A stretch of DNA of 64,000 nt from Spirogloea muscicola (Eukaryota > Streptophyta > Zygnematophyceae > Spirogloeales > Spirogloeaceae): positions 893,323 to 957,322 of the forward strand of contig WELB01000005.1 of assembly GCA_009602725.1 (NCBI GenBank). Direction: 5' to 3'. Of this stretch, positions 1-11,200 are shown piece after piece; positions within the stretch are counted from its first letter, which is position 1, and each line of letters starts with the position of its first letter. The notes beneath the pieces are model-generated. The model saw only the letters and a program-made list of their open reading frames with translations, was not told the DNA's origin and made no database searches. The position numbers and the translations under genes are program-made.

Positions 1-180
1 GGCGGCGGCGCGAGAGCGGCGAGCGACCGCGGCGTCGACGAGGGGAAGCGACGAGAGAGCGGCTGCTGACGACAGAAAAGATGTCAAAAGGAGCGGCTGG
101 AAAAGCCAGCCAGGTGCATTCAGAGGGGAAGCGGCGCCCTTGTCGTGGGGAGGCAAATCTCTGTCAGTAGTGGGACGGTT
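1..180. repeat. GC-rich edge with a hairpin-type repeat fragment
   Basis: GC-rich left edge without a convincing reading frame. Around 85-120 lies a copy of the dispersed motif in which GGCTG and CAGCC arms flank a short A/G-rich loop. The same hairpin motif recurs many times in the window (see the clusters near 16500, 36200, 46900, 58500 and 62650). Confidence 0.5.
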
Positions 181-480
181 AGCTTGGGGCATTCTAGCGT
201 CCCGCAAGCCATCGTTGCATGCTATAGAATGCGGCTATCATAGAGTCTGCCGCGCTCCCAGGCACTCGCGATACACCAGCGTGCTGGTCGTGCATTAGCC
301 CAGGCTAATGGCTTCCGTGGTGGTGGTTTGGCGCCTCAGTATTGCATGTCAGATATGCATGTTTTCAATCGGGGATATTAGTGTCCCCCTTAGCCAGCTC
401 ATAACCCAGTCAACAGGACATTTATAAGGCTAGAATTGGCCTCCCTTTCAATTTCATGCGCACCGCGCGCCTTCTCTCGT
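181..480 (-). repeat. 300-bp dispersed repeat, copy 1 (inverted relative to 8378-8694)
   Basis: This stretch read on the minus strand matches 8378-8694 read on the plus strand over nearly its whole length. Shared blocks include TTCTAGCGTCCCGCAAGCC, GGCACTCGCGATACACCAGC and CTAATGGCTTCCGTGGTGG, with small indels between them. One end carries the short GCGCGCGGTGCGCATGAAA-type module (429-480) that also occurs alone elsewhere in the window. No coding potential is recognised. It behaves like a non-autonomous dispersed element. Confidence 0.8.
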
Positions 481-1966
481 CAGAGGGAAAGTAGGATTCA
501 GTATATTGGCCCTTCCTTTCCCAGAGTCCTCTGGGTGTTTTTCGCAAGCCTTCTGTCCTGATTTGAGGGGCACACTTTTGTCTTGAGCAATGGTTGTTTC
601 CATCGAGGATTAAGCTTTTGACTAAATCTGTTCTTAAATTCCTTGACATCTCAGTGTTGATGATAGCAGACTTCGGGAATGGGCAAACTTGAGCAGTCGG
701 GAGCATCCTGTCCTGCCAAGAAGGTCTGTACGACTGCACTGGTGCAGACCTGCGTAGGGGCGAAGTCTCACATCCTGGAAGTGCTCTATTCAACAAGCTG
801 TGGCTGTATGGCCGACAATGTGGCCGCCTGCTTGATGTCTTGGAAGACTAGCAACAATGCCCATCGCGCACCTCTAGGAGTACGCTGACCAGGCCTGTGA
901 CCTTTTTGCAGGTCACTATTGTTACGGGATCCGCCTGATGGCCGCCGCACATAGATAATGTTATGGTGGCCGGCCACATTGTCGCCCATCCGTGCACTGC
1001 CTCTTGAGATTCCCTCTCCTCAGCTTCACTGAGCCGCCCATCCTACTCGAAAAGACGTTGAGGTCCCTGCCCTTGTGTCAAAGCAATCTTTGCCCATATT
1101 GCCTGTAAGCACTATCCAGCACTTGAAAATTGCTGTTACAGAGTAGTAGCTGCTCTGAGACCTCTTGCTCTATCAGCTGACGCCCATCAAAGTGGTCACA
1201 CTTTGGCTTGTCAGCATCTAGAATTGTCGCCTTTTAGTAAGCGTGCAAGCATTTGATGGCATGATGCCTGTTGCGAAGGGGTTTTTGGGTGCGTTAAATC
1301 CTGGCTGGATCTGCTCCATACAGAGTAGTCACGCCTGGGGTATTCCCTCCTGATGTATTCATATGAAATGTATGAGAGGTAGCTTGACGCTCGGCCTACC
1401 AATGCTGCAACACCACGAATCTTAAATTACAAAGCTCACTCATACGACATTCCGTATGCACATATCCATCGCACTAATTTCTTCTTGTAGAAAGTATCAT
1501 ACACTTGAGGACCCCAATACCCAGCAGAGAAGGCCAGCTTGACTTCCGTGCTGTATGAATGTGTGTAAGCAATGTGTAAGCAAGTGGCCCCTTCAGTCGA
1601 ACGAGCTCTGCACATATGTCATGGTGGAACTTAAGGATTTGCATGACTGCTTTGCCAGCCCGTCAAGATTTGAGGCTCAGAGAGCTTACTGCATACCTCC
1701 TTGCAGTACTGACGGCAATCTATATGCTTGACCCACAGTGACGTGCTACTCGTTTTGCATGCACTTCTAAGCTTCATTGACGTACAGTAGCCAGTTCATT
1801 CTTCTCTCACGCCAGATATGGAAGGATGTGAGAACACCATGCTTGCTGATACACAAGCGAATCGAAGCCTTCCAAACATTTGATTGAGACAGGACCTCGA
1901 GCTTGCTGGCAAGGCCACAGATCACGTGCATGTGAGGAGAAGCCTTTTCTCCACAAGGGCTGACAT
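481..1966. other. Intergenic stretch without recognisable genes
   Basis: I see only short, mutually overlapping open frames without family motifs or consistent splice sites. No RNA gene or clear repeat is visible. Base composition is more AT-rich than the GC-rich edges on either side. Confidence 0.4.
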
Positions 1967-2200
1967 GTGTTATCAACAGCCTTACTCTATAAGTGGCAGC
2001 TGACTACGGCAAGCTTGTGTTGTAGCTCAAGTTGGATCAACTTTACAAAGGACGGCAACTTGGTGCATGCCACTATGTCGGCAAGTGGAACCTGCACATA
2101 CGGTGACAGTTACTCAGTCACAGTGTCGACAAGTGATATGGACTTGCGGCAAAACGATGCCTCAACAACATATATCGCGTTCAAGTCTTCCAACTCTTAA
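1967..2200 (+). CDS. Possible terminal exon of an unknown protein
   Basis: An open frame ends in a polar, Ser/Thr-rich stretch (SASGTCTYGDSYSVTVSTSD) that looks like a beta-rich secreted domain. I do not recognise the family. No upstream exon could be joined with confidence and the true start is unknown. It could equally be a chance frame. Confidence 0.2.
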   Translation: MLSTALLYKWQLTTASLCCSSSWINFTKDGNLVHATMSASGTCTYGDSYSVTVSTSDMDLRQNDASTTYIAFKSSNS

Positions 2201-2225
2201 GATACACAAATCAGGCTACAAGACT

Positions 2226-3050
2226 CTACTGCAGTACATCACGTAGCTTGCATGCAGTGCATGTACTGCACTGAACAAGGCCATTCTCCTCAGGGCTCAC
2301 ATTCGCTGTTTGAACAGCAGGTGGAGCTCCATTCTTCTTGTTTGCAGCAAGCTTTGCACAGCATTGTGAGGCGTTTGGCAGAAGGCAGTACTTGAGGATG
2401 AAAGCAACAGCAGGTTGCAGCTGTGGCGCAATATACGAAGGGGCAAGTGTGGCCAGCAAAGTTCGTCAGCACTCCAACTGTCGTGTCTGCCTAGCAAGTA
2501 CTGGGCAGTCTCTATGAGGTGAATCCAGCAATTACCCAGCATGATAACCTCGCAAGCACGTGGAAATAGACCGCACCTGCTTTTCAGTGAAAGGACACTT
2601 GCCGGGAGGCCCAGGTGGACTTTTGTCTGTGCAGGCAGCGACGCACGCAGATTGTGAGCTGATGATATGCCGATATCCACAATCCAAGACTGCCCTGTTG
2701 ACTGTGGGTCATTCACGATGGCTGACAAGCAAGAAGATGAGAAAGAAAAGGCAAATGAGTCTCTGACCACTCAGACAAATTGCCTGATTACATTGTGGGG
2801 GGGGGGTTCTCTTCTTTGCAATTGGAGGCGACGTTCTCTTCTTTGTAATTGGAGGCGACTTGTGGTGGCCACCCTTCTTCTTCGTGACCGGCGCAGCAAG
2901 CATGCGCCTCGATGACAGCTCCACTTGGGACAGATGCTGGAGGGCTCCAGCATCTCTGAGCTTCAGTCCGGTCTGTATCACTGCAATGAGCACAGTTCAA
3001 GTCCAAATGCTTAGGAGAGAAAATGGCCATGACTACTGACCGTCTCAAAT
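2226..3050 (-). other. Unassigned stretch with minus-strand open frames and a 27-bp tandem repeat
   Basis: Minus-strand frames cover much of this stretch. One (2709-2993) encodes a Pro/Lys-rich segment containing two copies of SPPI(T/A)KKRT. The copies come from a 27-bp unit repeated in tandem at about 2812-2866, next to a run of G. Another frame (2226-2459) is Cys-containing. The Pro-rich piece resembles the linker of a secreted plant protein, but no domain is recognisable and I could not build an intron-exon model. Confidence 0.25.
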
Positions 3051-4050
3051 TCAGGGCCTCCCAGTGGCTGCCTCATAGTGAAGGACGGACAGGCAAGCTA
3101 GCAACTTTTCAGGTGACAGTGCAACGAGCTTTGTCACATACAGGCCTTAGTACACTGCCTCGCACAGAATTTCAGAGCAAGGCAATGCAAGGCATGGCAA
3201 GGCAAGTCAAGGCGGTCAGCATGATGACAGAATGGGGACGCACGCCCAAGGGCGGCTTCCTGCGCCGAGCAGCCGGACACAGCGCAGGCCAAGGCGGCGA
3301 GAAAGAGCATGAGGTGCCTCATTCTGTTGCTTTGGGCAGGCCTGCACACAAGCATGAGAGGTGGTCCCAAATGAGACACAGTAAGAGCCGAGGTGTCTTT
3401 GCTCCGACCTCCACGGCGCACGAAGTGTTTGCGCTCCACGACAACTCCTGGCTGAGGCTGCAGGCATCCGATGAAGTCACGAGCCTCGCAGCCCCGTTCG
3501 ACCGAGGCAGCAAGCGTCATCCCGAGCAAGGACCTCTCGGCAGCAGGCAGCATTCGTGAGGGGCAGGCTCAGAGGCGCGTTGAGAAGGTCCGAGCGCAAG
3601 TCACCCGTGCGCACTGGCAGAAGCGAGGTGACGAGGCAGCTCTGAGCGGCGAGGCAGAGCCTGGGTGCTCGGGGCCAGGCGTCCGAGGCACAGAGCAAGG
3701 CCAGCGAGCGCCTTGAGAGCAGCGGACGGAAAGCCCTGGAGGCGAGACTCGGCGACAAGCGCGGGGAGGGAGGGAGGGCCAGGCGAGCTGCGCACCTGGC
3801 GCGGCGTGGGGGGAGGCGCCGCCGAAGCGGTGGGGGGCGTGGGGCTTTGTGGGGAAAGAGCGCTGCGGGACATGGACAATGCGACGGCGCAAACGAGGGT
3901 TTGCGACGTCGCCCCGGCACTTCGCCGGACGGCTGCCTGGCTCGGCTTGGCCGCCCCTTTCGTCGAAAAGGCGGGCTCCGCGTGCAGAGCCCTGCCCATT
4001 CCGATAGGCCCGTGCAGAGATCCGTCTGCCCCTCCGGATAGCGCTCGCTT
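3051..4050. other. GC-rising stretch without an assignable gene
   Basis: GC content rises strongly after about 3200. Long frames exist on both strands, as expected in GC-rich DNA, and they overlap one another without a known motif. A short imperfect array of GGCAA-type units lies at about 3180-3213. Nothing here supports a specific gene. Confidence 0.35.
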
Positions 4051-4052
4051 TA

Positions 4053-4150
4053 CTTAGTGCTTGTTTTTCTTAGCGCTTCCCCTGGCTTGTTCCTTCTGTT
4101 TGGGCTGGCTTTTCCAGCCCCTATCCTCAATGCGCGAGCCCTTTCTCCTT
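4053..4150 (+). repeat. LINE 3'-UTR fragment (type B tail)
   Basis: The stretch matches the sequence that follows the LINE stop codon at 47590-47740 (+) and 37271-37150 (-). Shared features are a TTAGTGCTTGTT... run, CTTCCCCTGGC, the GGGCTGGCTTTTCCAGCCC hairpin and CCTATCCTCAATG. It is a 5'-truncated retrotransposon tail. Confidence 0.7.
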
Positions 4151-4788
4151 TTCTCAAGGCGGCTCCCCTCGCCGTCGGCCCACTTCTGAAGCCCCGGTCT
4201 CCAAGCGAGCTGCTCCGTCTCGCCCCGTTACCGCGAAGCATGCCGCGACGGCCTCTAAGGTGTGGGGGGCTGGGCGCCTGGCCCGCGGGGAGCCGGGCCC
4301 GGAAGAGGGGCGGTGGCCCGCCGGCCCCTGGCCTGCCTCCCTGACCCGGACGTCGGGGGCCGGCGTCCGGGGCAGGCGGGCCGGCCGTCGGGCTGCCTCC
4401 CCGTCGCACCCGGCTGCCGGCCGGCAACGCCGTCGGCCGGGCCGGCTGGATGTCGGGCGCAGGGCCGGTCAAAGAGCCGGTGATCACGGCCAGCTAGGCG
4501 GCAGCCGCCTGCGAGAGCCGCGCCCCGGAGGCTGCGTCGGGCCCCCAACGACTGCCCCCGACGACCGACGCTGCCCGACGCGGATGCGGGGGAGATTTGT
4601 CGACGGAACTGGCTGCAGTACGGACGCCCGTCAGTCTGCCATGTGGCGCCCCCACTCTGGCCCTCCCAGTGGCCGAGCCCGCCCCCAGGAGCTTCTCACA
4701 GAGGCCTCTGGGCGGCGCTCCTGGCTCTCCGTCAGGGGCCCGGAGCAGCCACCCCTGCACCTGCAATACACTCACCTGCGGATCGCCT

Positions 4789-4825
<37 letters not shown>

Positions 4826-5040
4826 CTTCAGGGAGTCCAGTGACGGCCACTCGCCTCACGCCGTGCTTGGGTGCAGTGTCGAGCCCCGGCGTGTCGGCAA
4901 AGCTGCGATTGGGCCGCACAGCCAGGCCTCCGGGGACGCCTCAGTGATCAGCGGCCGTCTACCGTCTCGGAAGCCCAACTTTTTGGAACATACACAGCGG
5001 AAGACGCCCAGTCGCTGTGAGCGTTCTTGACGTGCTGGCA
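4151..5040. other. GC-rich stretch with (GCC)n microsatellite
   Basis: Extremely GC-rich DNA with a (GCC)n run of about 11 units at 4790-4823. Open frames on both strands are probably compositional. In this genome such GC-rich blocks lie at the 5' ends of real genes (17600, 38640, 48390), so this could be a promoter and first exon of an unrecognised gene on either strand. Confidence 0.35.
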
Positions 5041-5301
5041 TCACTTGGTGGTGTCCTTCTGCGGGGCTCCCTTTGAGGCGCTTCGACTCGAGCCGCAAGG
5101 AGTGTGTGCATCCTAGCGCCCGAGGTGAAACGTTTGCTTCTCTTGTCAAGATTGGTGCCTCGCTGCGTTCTATGGTTGGACAGCGCCTTGCTGTTGAGAT
5201 TGTCTTCCACTCTGCTCGAGGCTCTAGACTGTCTCGATACCTGGTACGAAGAAGCCTTTGACGTCAAGGAGAGGTCAGGTTACGTTGAGGGGCTGCACTG
5301 A
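5041..5301 (+). CDS. Possible exon of an unknown protein
   Basis: A plus-strand frame ending at 5301 is Leu-rich and ends with LDTWYEEAFDVKERSGYVEG. It looks more protein-like than its surroundings, but I do not recognise it, and a second overlapping plus-strand frame is also open. Listed as a weak candidate only. Confidence 0.15.
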
Positions 5302-7390
5302 AAACCCATGAATGCTACGACAGAGGACAGCAATGTGAGTAGCTCTGTAAGACTTAAACTGGTGCCGTAGAATCCCTCATCAGATCGTCAAAGTTGACAT
5401 GCTGTAAAGCTTCTCTGTTGCACTGCAGATTCAGTCGACCATTCAAGGTTGTGATGAGGATAAGTGGTCTATGGACTGTTGTGATACTACTATTCTCCTC
5501 CTTTTCGACCTTCGCATCAGCGTATCCTGGTATGTGAGCAGCTTGGGCTGCGGATTTCATCAAGATGCATTATTGCCATGCTGAAGAGTTGGGCCACTCT
5601 GGAGCTTCTCCCTAGCGATGCAGAACCTGTTTGTTGGAAGGGGCAGACGAGTCAGGGTATGGGGTGCATCAGAAAGTCCCAATTGTATTTGTCATGGATA
5701 TGGGTGTGCATGTCTGTGACGTGCCTCAAGAAAGGAGGCTCCACTACGGAGATAGCAAGCCTTGAAGTGCTGACAAGGACAGGCAGAAGCTGTACTGGAG
5801 GAAAAGGTCCAGTCGACGCATATCAATGCTCTACCTGAGGCTTATTATGGTCACTGGAGTGTTGCACAACAGATGGAGTTCTGCAAACAACCCAAAGGAT
5901 ACAGACGGGAGCGAAGCATCATGCATCCTTTCCAACTCCACCATCCAAGCACAAATCCACGACAAGGAAAGTACAACCCCCTCACGCAAGCCAGGGGGCC
6001 AGTTCCTCCAAGAAGAGCCCTCCACCAAGCACAACACGAGTTGCACCGGCAGGTCTGCCTTTTACTTGTCATGGCCGTCATCAACTCAAGGTGCTGGGGA
6101 GCATTGAAGAGAGCTTGTAGTGATATGAATCAATTGATTCAGACTTATACGTAATTTGTGGTGACAAAGCTTGGTAGAGTGACCAGCACAGAAAGAGGGC
6201 ACCTGACAGCAGCTTCATGGCAGGCAAGGATTTGCACATAGTAGGACCAGTGTCGTTAAGTTTGCTGGGAGTCTCTGTGTGCTGACATAAATTCTCCTTT
6301 ACTTGCTGGCTCAGGAAGGAAGTACGGTCGCTGTCCAATGAATGAAAGCCAGGTATACATGTGTTTGTCAACTCTAGACACCCAAAGTTAGGACGACATG
6401 CAATATCCAGAGAGCTTTGGGCAGCGCCTGAGGAGAACCACTTATGCTTCGGGTGCAGGCCAAGGTGATTGTCGACAAGCTGCTACAAGTCTGCGTGAAG
6501 CGAAGCACAAAGTCTCTCTGCTGCAAGTGGCAAGCCCTTGTAACCAAAGCCTTTCCAGCTTCACAGAACGTGAGCATCTCGTACGCAAACTTGTCCTTGA
6601 GGACCATGTCTGGTCCTGCTTCTCTTTCCTGCACGGTCGAAGTCTGAATCTTGACTCCTTCATAGTGTCTACTAGAGCCTAGTACCACACATTGTAACTG
6701 CCAGACATATCTTACATCAGTGCACGTGTCGTGTTGTGTGCCAGCTCGATGCGAAAGATGCGGCAGCCTGTTTACAACTTCCGTCTTTTCAGACATTGTA
6801 CCAGCTTGAGTTGAAAGGCACAGTGGCTATCACAGATTGCAACTGAGACCTTTGCACATCAATTGCTTCAAGCCTTTGTCTGCAAATAGAGACGCGTCCA
6901 ATAGGCAGCAATCTGCTCTGCCAGACAGAACCAGCTGCCATTACGGTATGTAAGTCAATCATGTCACATGGCAGCTTGCATGTCATGGCAAATTTGCTTC
7001 TCGAAGATCTCAACAAACTCAGAGGCGAGGTGAAAGTTATGAGCAGTAACGACTCACATGAGCACTTAGCTCAACGACCACTGCCGGTCGCAGATCTGAT
7101 GCAAGTGTCTCGAGTGGCATGTGATATCATCGACATCTAGGAGTTGCCAGGAGTTGCCTAGAGATGAGAGCGGCTCTTGTAGGGGCGATAGGTATCAATA
7201 ACCTACCTGATGACATGCTGTTGGAAAAAGATTGGAGGCTCAAGCAGAGACAATTGTAGGCCGTTAGCTAGAAACGCTGGTAATGAAGGACACAGTGATC
7301 TTTGTCACCTGGACTGTTGACAAGGTAGCAAAGGTGCAGCCTCATAATCGTCAGCTGCCCAATGCGCGTATAGCACATAGGCAGGAAGCT
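5302..7390. other. Intergenic stretch; one weak minus-strand frame
   Basis: No known gene is visible. The longest frame (6374-6796, minus, 140 codons) contains a moderately protein-like middle section (about 6440-6660) without known motifs. I could not extend it by splicing. No repeat from the families recognised elsewhere was seen here. Confidence 0.3.
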
Positions 7391-7399
7391 CTCAGCAAA

Positions 7400-7715
7400 G
7401 TGTGCATCTCATGCACCGGGTGAGAAAGGGTCGCCAAACACAAACAGGAACCGCAGGAAGGTGGTGGCGAGTGTTCCTCTGCTCGGAGGTACGCAGCAGG
7501 GCTTTGAATAAGCGTGTATCTGGCGTTGGGGGGGCAAAGGGGCCAAAAACACATACAAATGTAAAGCGCTTGCTGCCATGTCGACCTGCTCAGTAGCCGC
7601 TGGTCAGCCTGTTAAGGTCGCTACTCGATGCCCGAATACTGGCTGGCAGATTGTAAGCCCCACCGCCACCATGCAGAGCTTGCCCAGCTCTCCGGTGCAG
7701 ATTATGAGAGTCTGA
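7400..7715 (-). repeat. 5'-truncated LINE tail
   Basis: Read on the minus strand, this matches the LINE tail at 46565-46770 (-). It has GCACCGGAGAGCTGGGCAAG, then a TGGTGGCGGT...CTGCCAGCC...GGGCATCG block, then the end of the reading frame and the same 3'-UTR layout (GCTTTACATTTGTATGTG... TTTTGGCCCC). Divergence is higher than between the 37 kb and 47 kb copies, so it is probably older. Confidence 0.6.
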
Positions 7716-7844
7716 GCTGATACGCGGCTGCGCAAAGATGACAAAATTTCTGCCGGCAAAATGCTGCCGGCAAGCCAGTCTCGACTAGACGCACATCTTC
7801 ACAACCTGCATCTCCTAGATTGGATGTGACGCTCTTAAGCAAGG

Positions 7845-7975
7845 AAGAGAGAAGGCGCGCGGAGCGCTTGAAATGTAAGGGAGGCAAATTCAAGCCAATT
7901 CAATACATTGTTAAGGCAGAATCTAGTGCAAAGTAAACAATGTCACATGAAGTGGAGCCCTATGCTAAGGTATCT
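7845..7975 (+). repeat. GCGCGCGG-type short dispersed repeat
   Basis: This begins with GAAGGCGCGCGGAGCGCTTG and continues through AAGGGAGGC, CCAATTCAATACATTG and AGGCAGAATCTAGTGCA to a GTGGAGCCCTATGC end. The same order of blocks is seen at 38290-38395, 46206-46275 and 57418-57510. The length of about 110-130 bp and dispersed occurrence suggest a SINE- or MITE-like family. No tRNA-like promoter boxes could be confirmed. Confidence 0.6.
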
Positions 7976-8377
7976 AAGGGTAACAGGGGGAAATTAGTGC
8001 CCACAGGAAGGAGACGAGGACCTCTGCAACCGTAGATGTTGACTGCAGCTGGTAGAATATGATGACAGCGGAGATTGTAGGAGTAATGCTGCAATTCCAT
8101 CCGTCATGCACTATCCACCGCGTAGCCAGCATTCAGAACATTGGATCTTGTGTTAAGTGATGGAGGGCCTGAGAGGCTATGTACAATGGCAAGCACATTA
8201 ATGGATGACATTCACATCACCTGCTGCATTCAGGTCGACGCTGGGCCTTGGTACGCCTCCGTACAGCCACACCGAACAAGGAACGTGATCCTCCGAGATG
8301 ATGGGAGAAGTTGAGAGAAGGCGCCCATGGGAGAACTAAGCAGCTACGGGAGAGCATGCTTCTCCCAAAGAAGAAGA

Positions 8378-8694
8378 AAAAGGCGCGCGGTGCGGATGAA
8401 ATTGAAAGGGAGGCCAATACTAGCCGTTCAAATGTCCTGTTGGGTAATGAACCTACCTAAACTGGGTAATGAGCTGGCTAGAGGGACACTAATATCCCCG
8501 AGTGAGCACATGCATATCTGACAAGCTATACTGAGGCGCCAAATCACCACCACGGAAGCCATTAGCCTGGGGATAATGCACGACCAGCAAGCTGGTGTAT
8601 CGCGAGTGCCTGGGAGCGCTGTAGACTCAATGGTAGCCGCATTGTACAGCATGCAACGATGGCTTGCGGGACGCTAGAATGCCCTAAGCTACCT
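8378..8694 (+). repeat. 300-bp dispersed repeat, copy 2
   Basis: Inverted partner of 181-480. It starts with the GCGCGCGGTGCG module and ends with GGGACGCTAGAATGCCCTAAGC. The two copies differ by substitutions and a few short indels, so they are homologous insertions and not an assembly artefact. Confidence 0.8.
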
Positions 8695-9000
8695 GCCCGA
8701 CTACGTCGGCGGGCATCGACATGCAGTGCCAGGCGATGGAGGAGGGAAGACCACTTCGTTCCGTAGCCGCCGTATATATCCATGGCATGCCTTCCCAAAG
8801 AGAGAAGGCGCGCGGAGCGCATGAAATGAAAGGGAGGCTAGGCCAATGGACGGGAGGCTCTCCCAAAGGGGGGAAAGGAGCAAGCGCGGCCAGCGTAAGT
8901 GGTGGCTGGGAGAGGCCAGCCCAAAGGAATGGACAAAGTCTGGGGCAAGGGCTGTGAACGGGGGGGACGAGGGCTGTGAACGGGGAGAATGTCGTGGACT
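8695..9000 (+). repeat. Repeat cluster: GCGCGCGG module plus hairpin repeat
   Basis: Contains a further GCGCGCGG-type module (about 8797-8846). This is followed by a copy of the GCAAGCGCGGCCAG...TGGCTGGGAGAGGCCAGCC repeat (about 8876-8945), which is also found at 46380, 47033, 47099 and 62440. No gene is seen. Confidence 0.6.
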
Positions 9001-11200
9001 CTCCACGTCAACAATGACAACGGTGTTGCGAAATTGGCCGTCAGCTCCAATGGTACTCTGACATCAGGCAAGGGACGGGAATCTCCTTTGGCGTTGCTGC
9101 CAGTAAGCGTTGGTCAATGCCCGCCCCGAGGCGGCGGGGGTCAGGATCCACGCAATCGTTTCCCGTCGCCGTCCCATGCGCTCCCGCCGTCTGCTTGTGA
9201 CGGTCCTGGCCCCCTTGGAGAAGATCTACCAAGGTCCCGCAGGCCGTGGTTTGACTGCCGGGGCCCGTGGCCGCGCACCTCGGGCTGCTGCCTGGCCAGT
9301 CCGCCGCCGCCGCCGCCACCGCGTTGCGCCCCCTTGCCCCGCCCGCTGCGACCGCCTCGCCGAGCCGCGGCGAGGGCACCTCAGCCCGCCGGGAGCGCAC
9401 TGCTCGGAGCCTCGGCAATCCTGTGGGGATTGTGTGCCATACCAAGCGTCCTCGTCGCAGCACTGCCTTGCTCCTTCAGTCGGGCTCCGCCTGCGGTGAC
9501 AGCTCTTCTCGCCTCCGGCCAGTCGATTCGGCTCTCTGCTCCAGCAGGCCAGTGTCCTTCCTGTCACCGCGTTAGCCCTCGGTGCTATGTCCAAGCTAGG
9601 AGGCCAGTCTGCTGTCTGTTATGATGATAGCTGCGGAGCTTTTGTGGTACTGATGTTTGACCTTCATAATGACCACCTATACTTGCATCCTTATTGCGAA
9701 GCGTATGAGTGCTACATGGATACTCCAAGACATTTGTTACGCACGCGCCAGCATGACTATGGCGAGTTGGTGCTTCTGGTCTTTCAGCTTCCCGAAACCT
9801 ACAGATGGCATCTCGGGGAGCAGGTGCTGCGGTCTTGTGCCTGCTGGCCTTGTTCGCTCTTGCCTGTAAGTCCAGTGTGGCCCACTTCTCCCCTCGAAGT
9901 ATTGAAGACTTCAAGGTGTTATGCTCTCGTAGGGTTGATCACAGCGCTTGTGACAAATGTGTAGTGAAATGATTAAGGGCTATTTCATAGTAGGCTGCAC
10001 AACATTGTAGGTTCACTTGAGCAGTAGAATCTGTCACGGCGTCATGTGACAGTCAAGTAAGTGCTGACTTGTGCTTGCAATGCCTCTGCTGTCAGATGAT
10101 GCTGTTCTCTTGACGGTCATTGCCCTTGTCATGCAGCTCTTGAAGCAGAGGGTGCAGGACACCATCCTGCTGGTGTAGGCCATCATCCTGTCAAACCGGG
10201 TCATCACCCCCCTGGTTCTGGTCATCGGAAGTGTCCATTGGCGGCCGCTCAAGTATGTCAACTCACAGAACCTTGGCAGTGACCTCGAAGGGCATTCATG
10301 GTGCTTAAATTCCTAGCAAGCTGTCCTTCCGAGAAGGATTTCTGCTTCGTTGAAGAAGATATGTCATAGCAGCCAACATCCTCAGGTCGTCTGCTTTCTC
10401 ACTCTAGGCACCCCGTGTCTAAATATATGTGAATGACTTCTTTCTTGCATCTGGAGTGCCATGGCAGATTCAGCTACTTATCAACCAGGTACTGAGCCTG
10501 TGTGCTGATCCGGCCCTCAATACAAAGTGCTGCACATACATCAAAGCACAAGCGAAGGAGTATCAAGCAGTAAGTTGGGACAGGCTGACATCAGAAAACA
10601 GATGTGCCTAGCTCGTTTTGGCATGAAGCATGGCATGTGAACTGCAACACCAGGCTGCTGTACATTGTGCAAGCAGCCGTTTTTCCTCTTAACTTTAAGG
10701 GCCTGGGTTAATAGAATATGTTGGCTCTTTGCTTGCAGTTCCTGACATCAGCAAGTTATGCGCCCTGCTTTCAATATCCAAATGTGATTGCGGCCTTACC
10801 AAAGCTTCTACCCTTGGAGGGCAGACTGAATGCATGTCTTAAATGAAAAGTTGATGACCCAGCTGACTCGATGGAGAGGAGATTTAGAGCTTATCTCATT
10901 GTTGCATCTTCTTGGACTGTTGCTTAGAGTGGCTGTTGCGAAGGGTGGGCAACAGCCAGCAAAAGTTTGAAAAAAATTACATTTACATCATTTTCTCCTC
11001 CAAGCTTTTTGGCAAGCAGGAAGATGTCTTCGCTTGTTTGAAGTACTCTTGTGCTACTTTGTCCTTCCACTGTGCTCGTCTGCTTTCAATTGCCGGGCAA
11101 TCAGTGCATCCCCACATGCTGGTTGCAGTATAGTGACACCATTTCAGAGCTGCTCTTTTTGTTGACTGGACCTCCTGGCGTTGCCTCTTCCTAATTAATG
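9001..11200 (+). other. Possible unrecognised multi-exon gene
   Basis: GC-rich DNA at 9090-9600 with a hydrophobic, Ala/Leu-rich plus-strand frame (about 9390-9570) is followed by AT-richer DNA. The latter contains short exon-like frames bounded by AG...GT, for example around 10140-10175, 10180-10255 (hydrophobic, ITPLVLVIGSVHW) and 10440-10490. That is the layout of a gene in this genome, but I recognise no domain and an in-frame model could not be closed. It may be a degraded gene. Confidence 0.25.

Noticed and set aside
3023-5030. Several 100-250 codon frames on both strands
   Set aside because: Mutually overlapping frames in GC-rich DNA with no domain or splice support.
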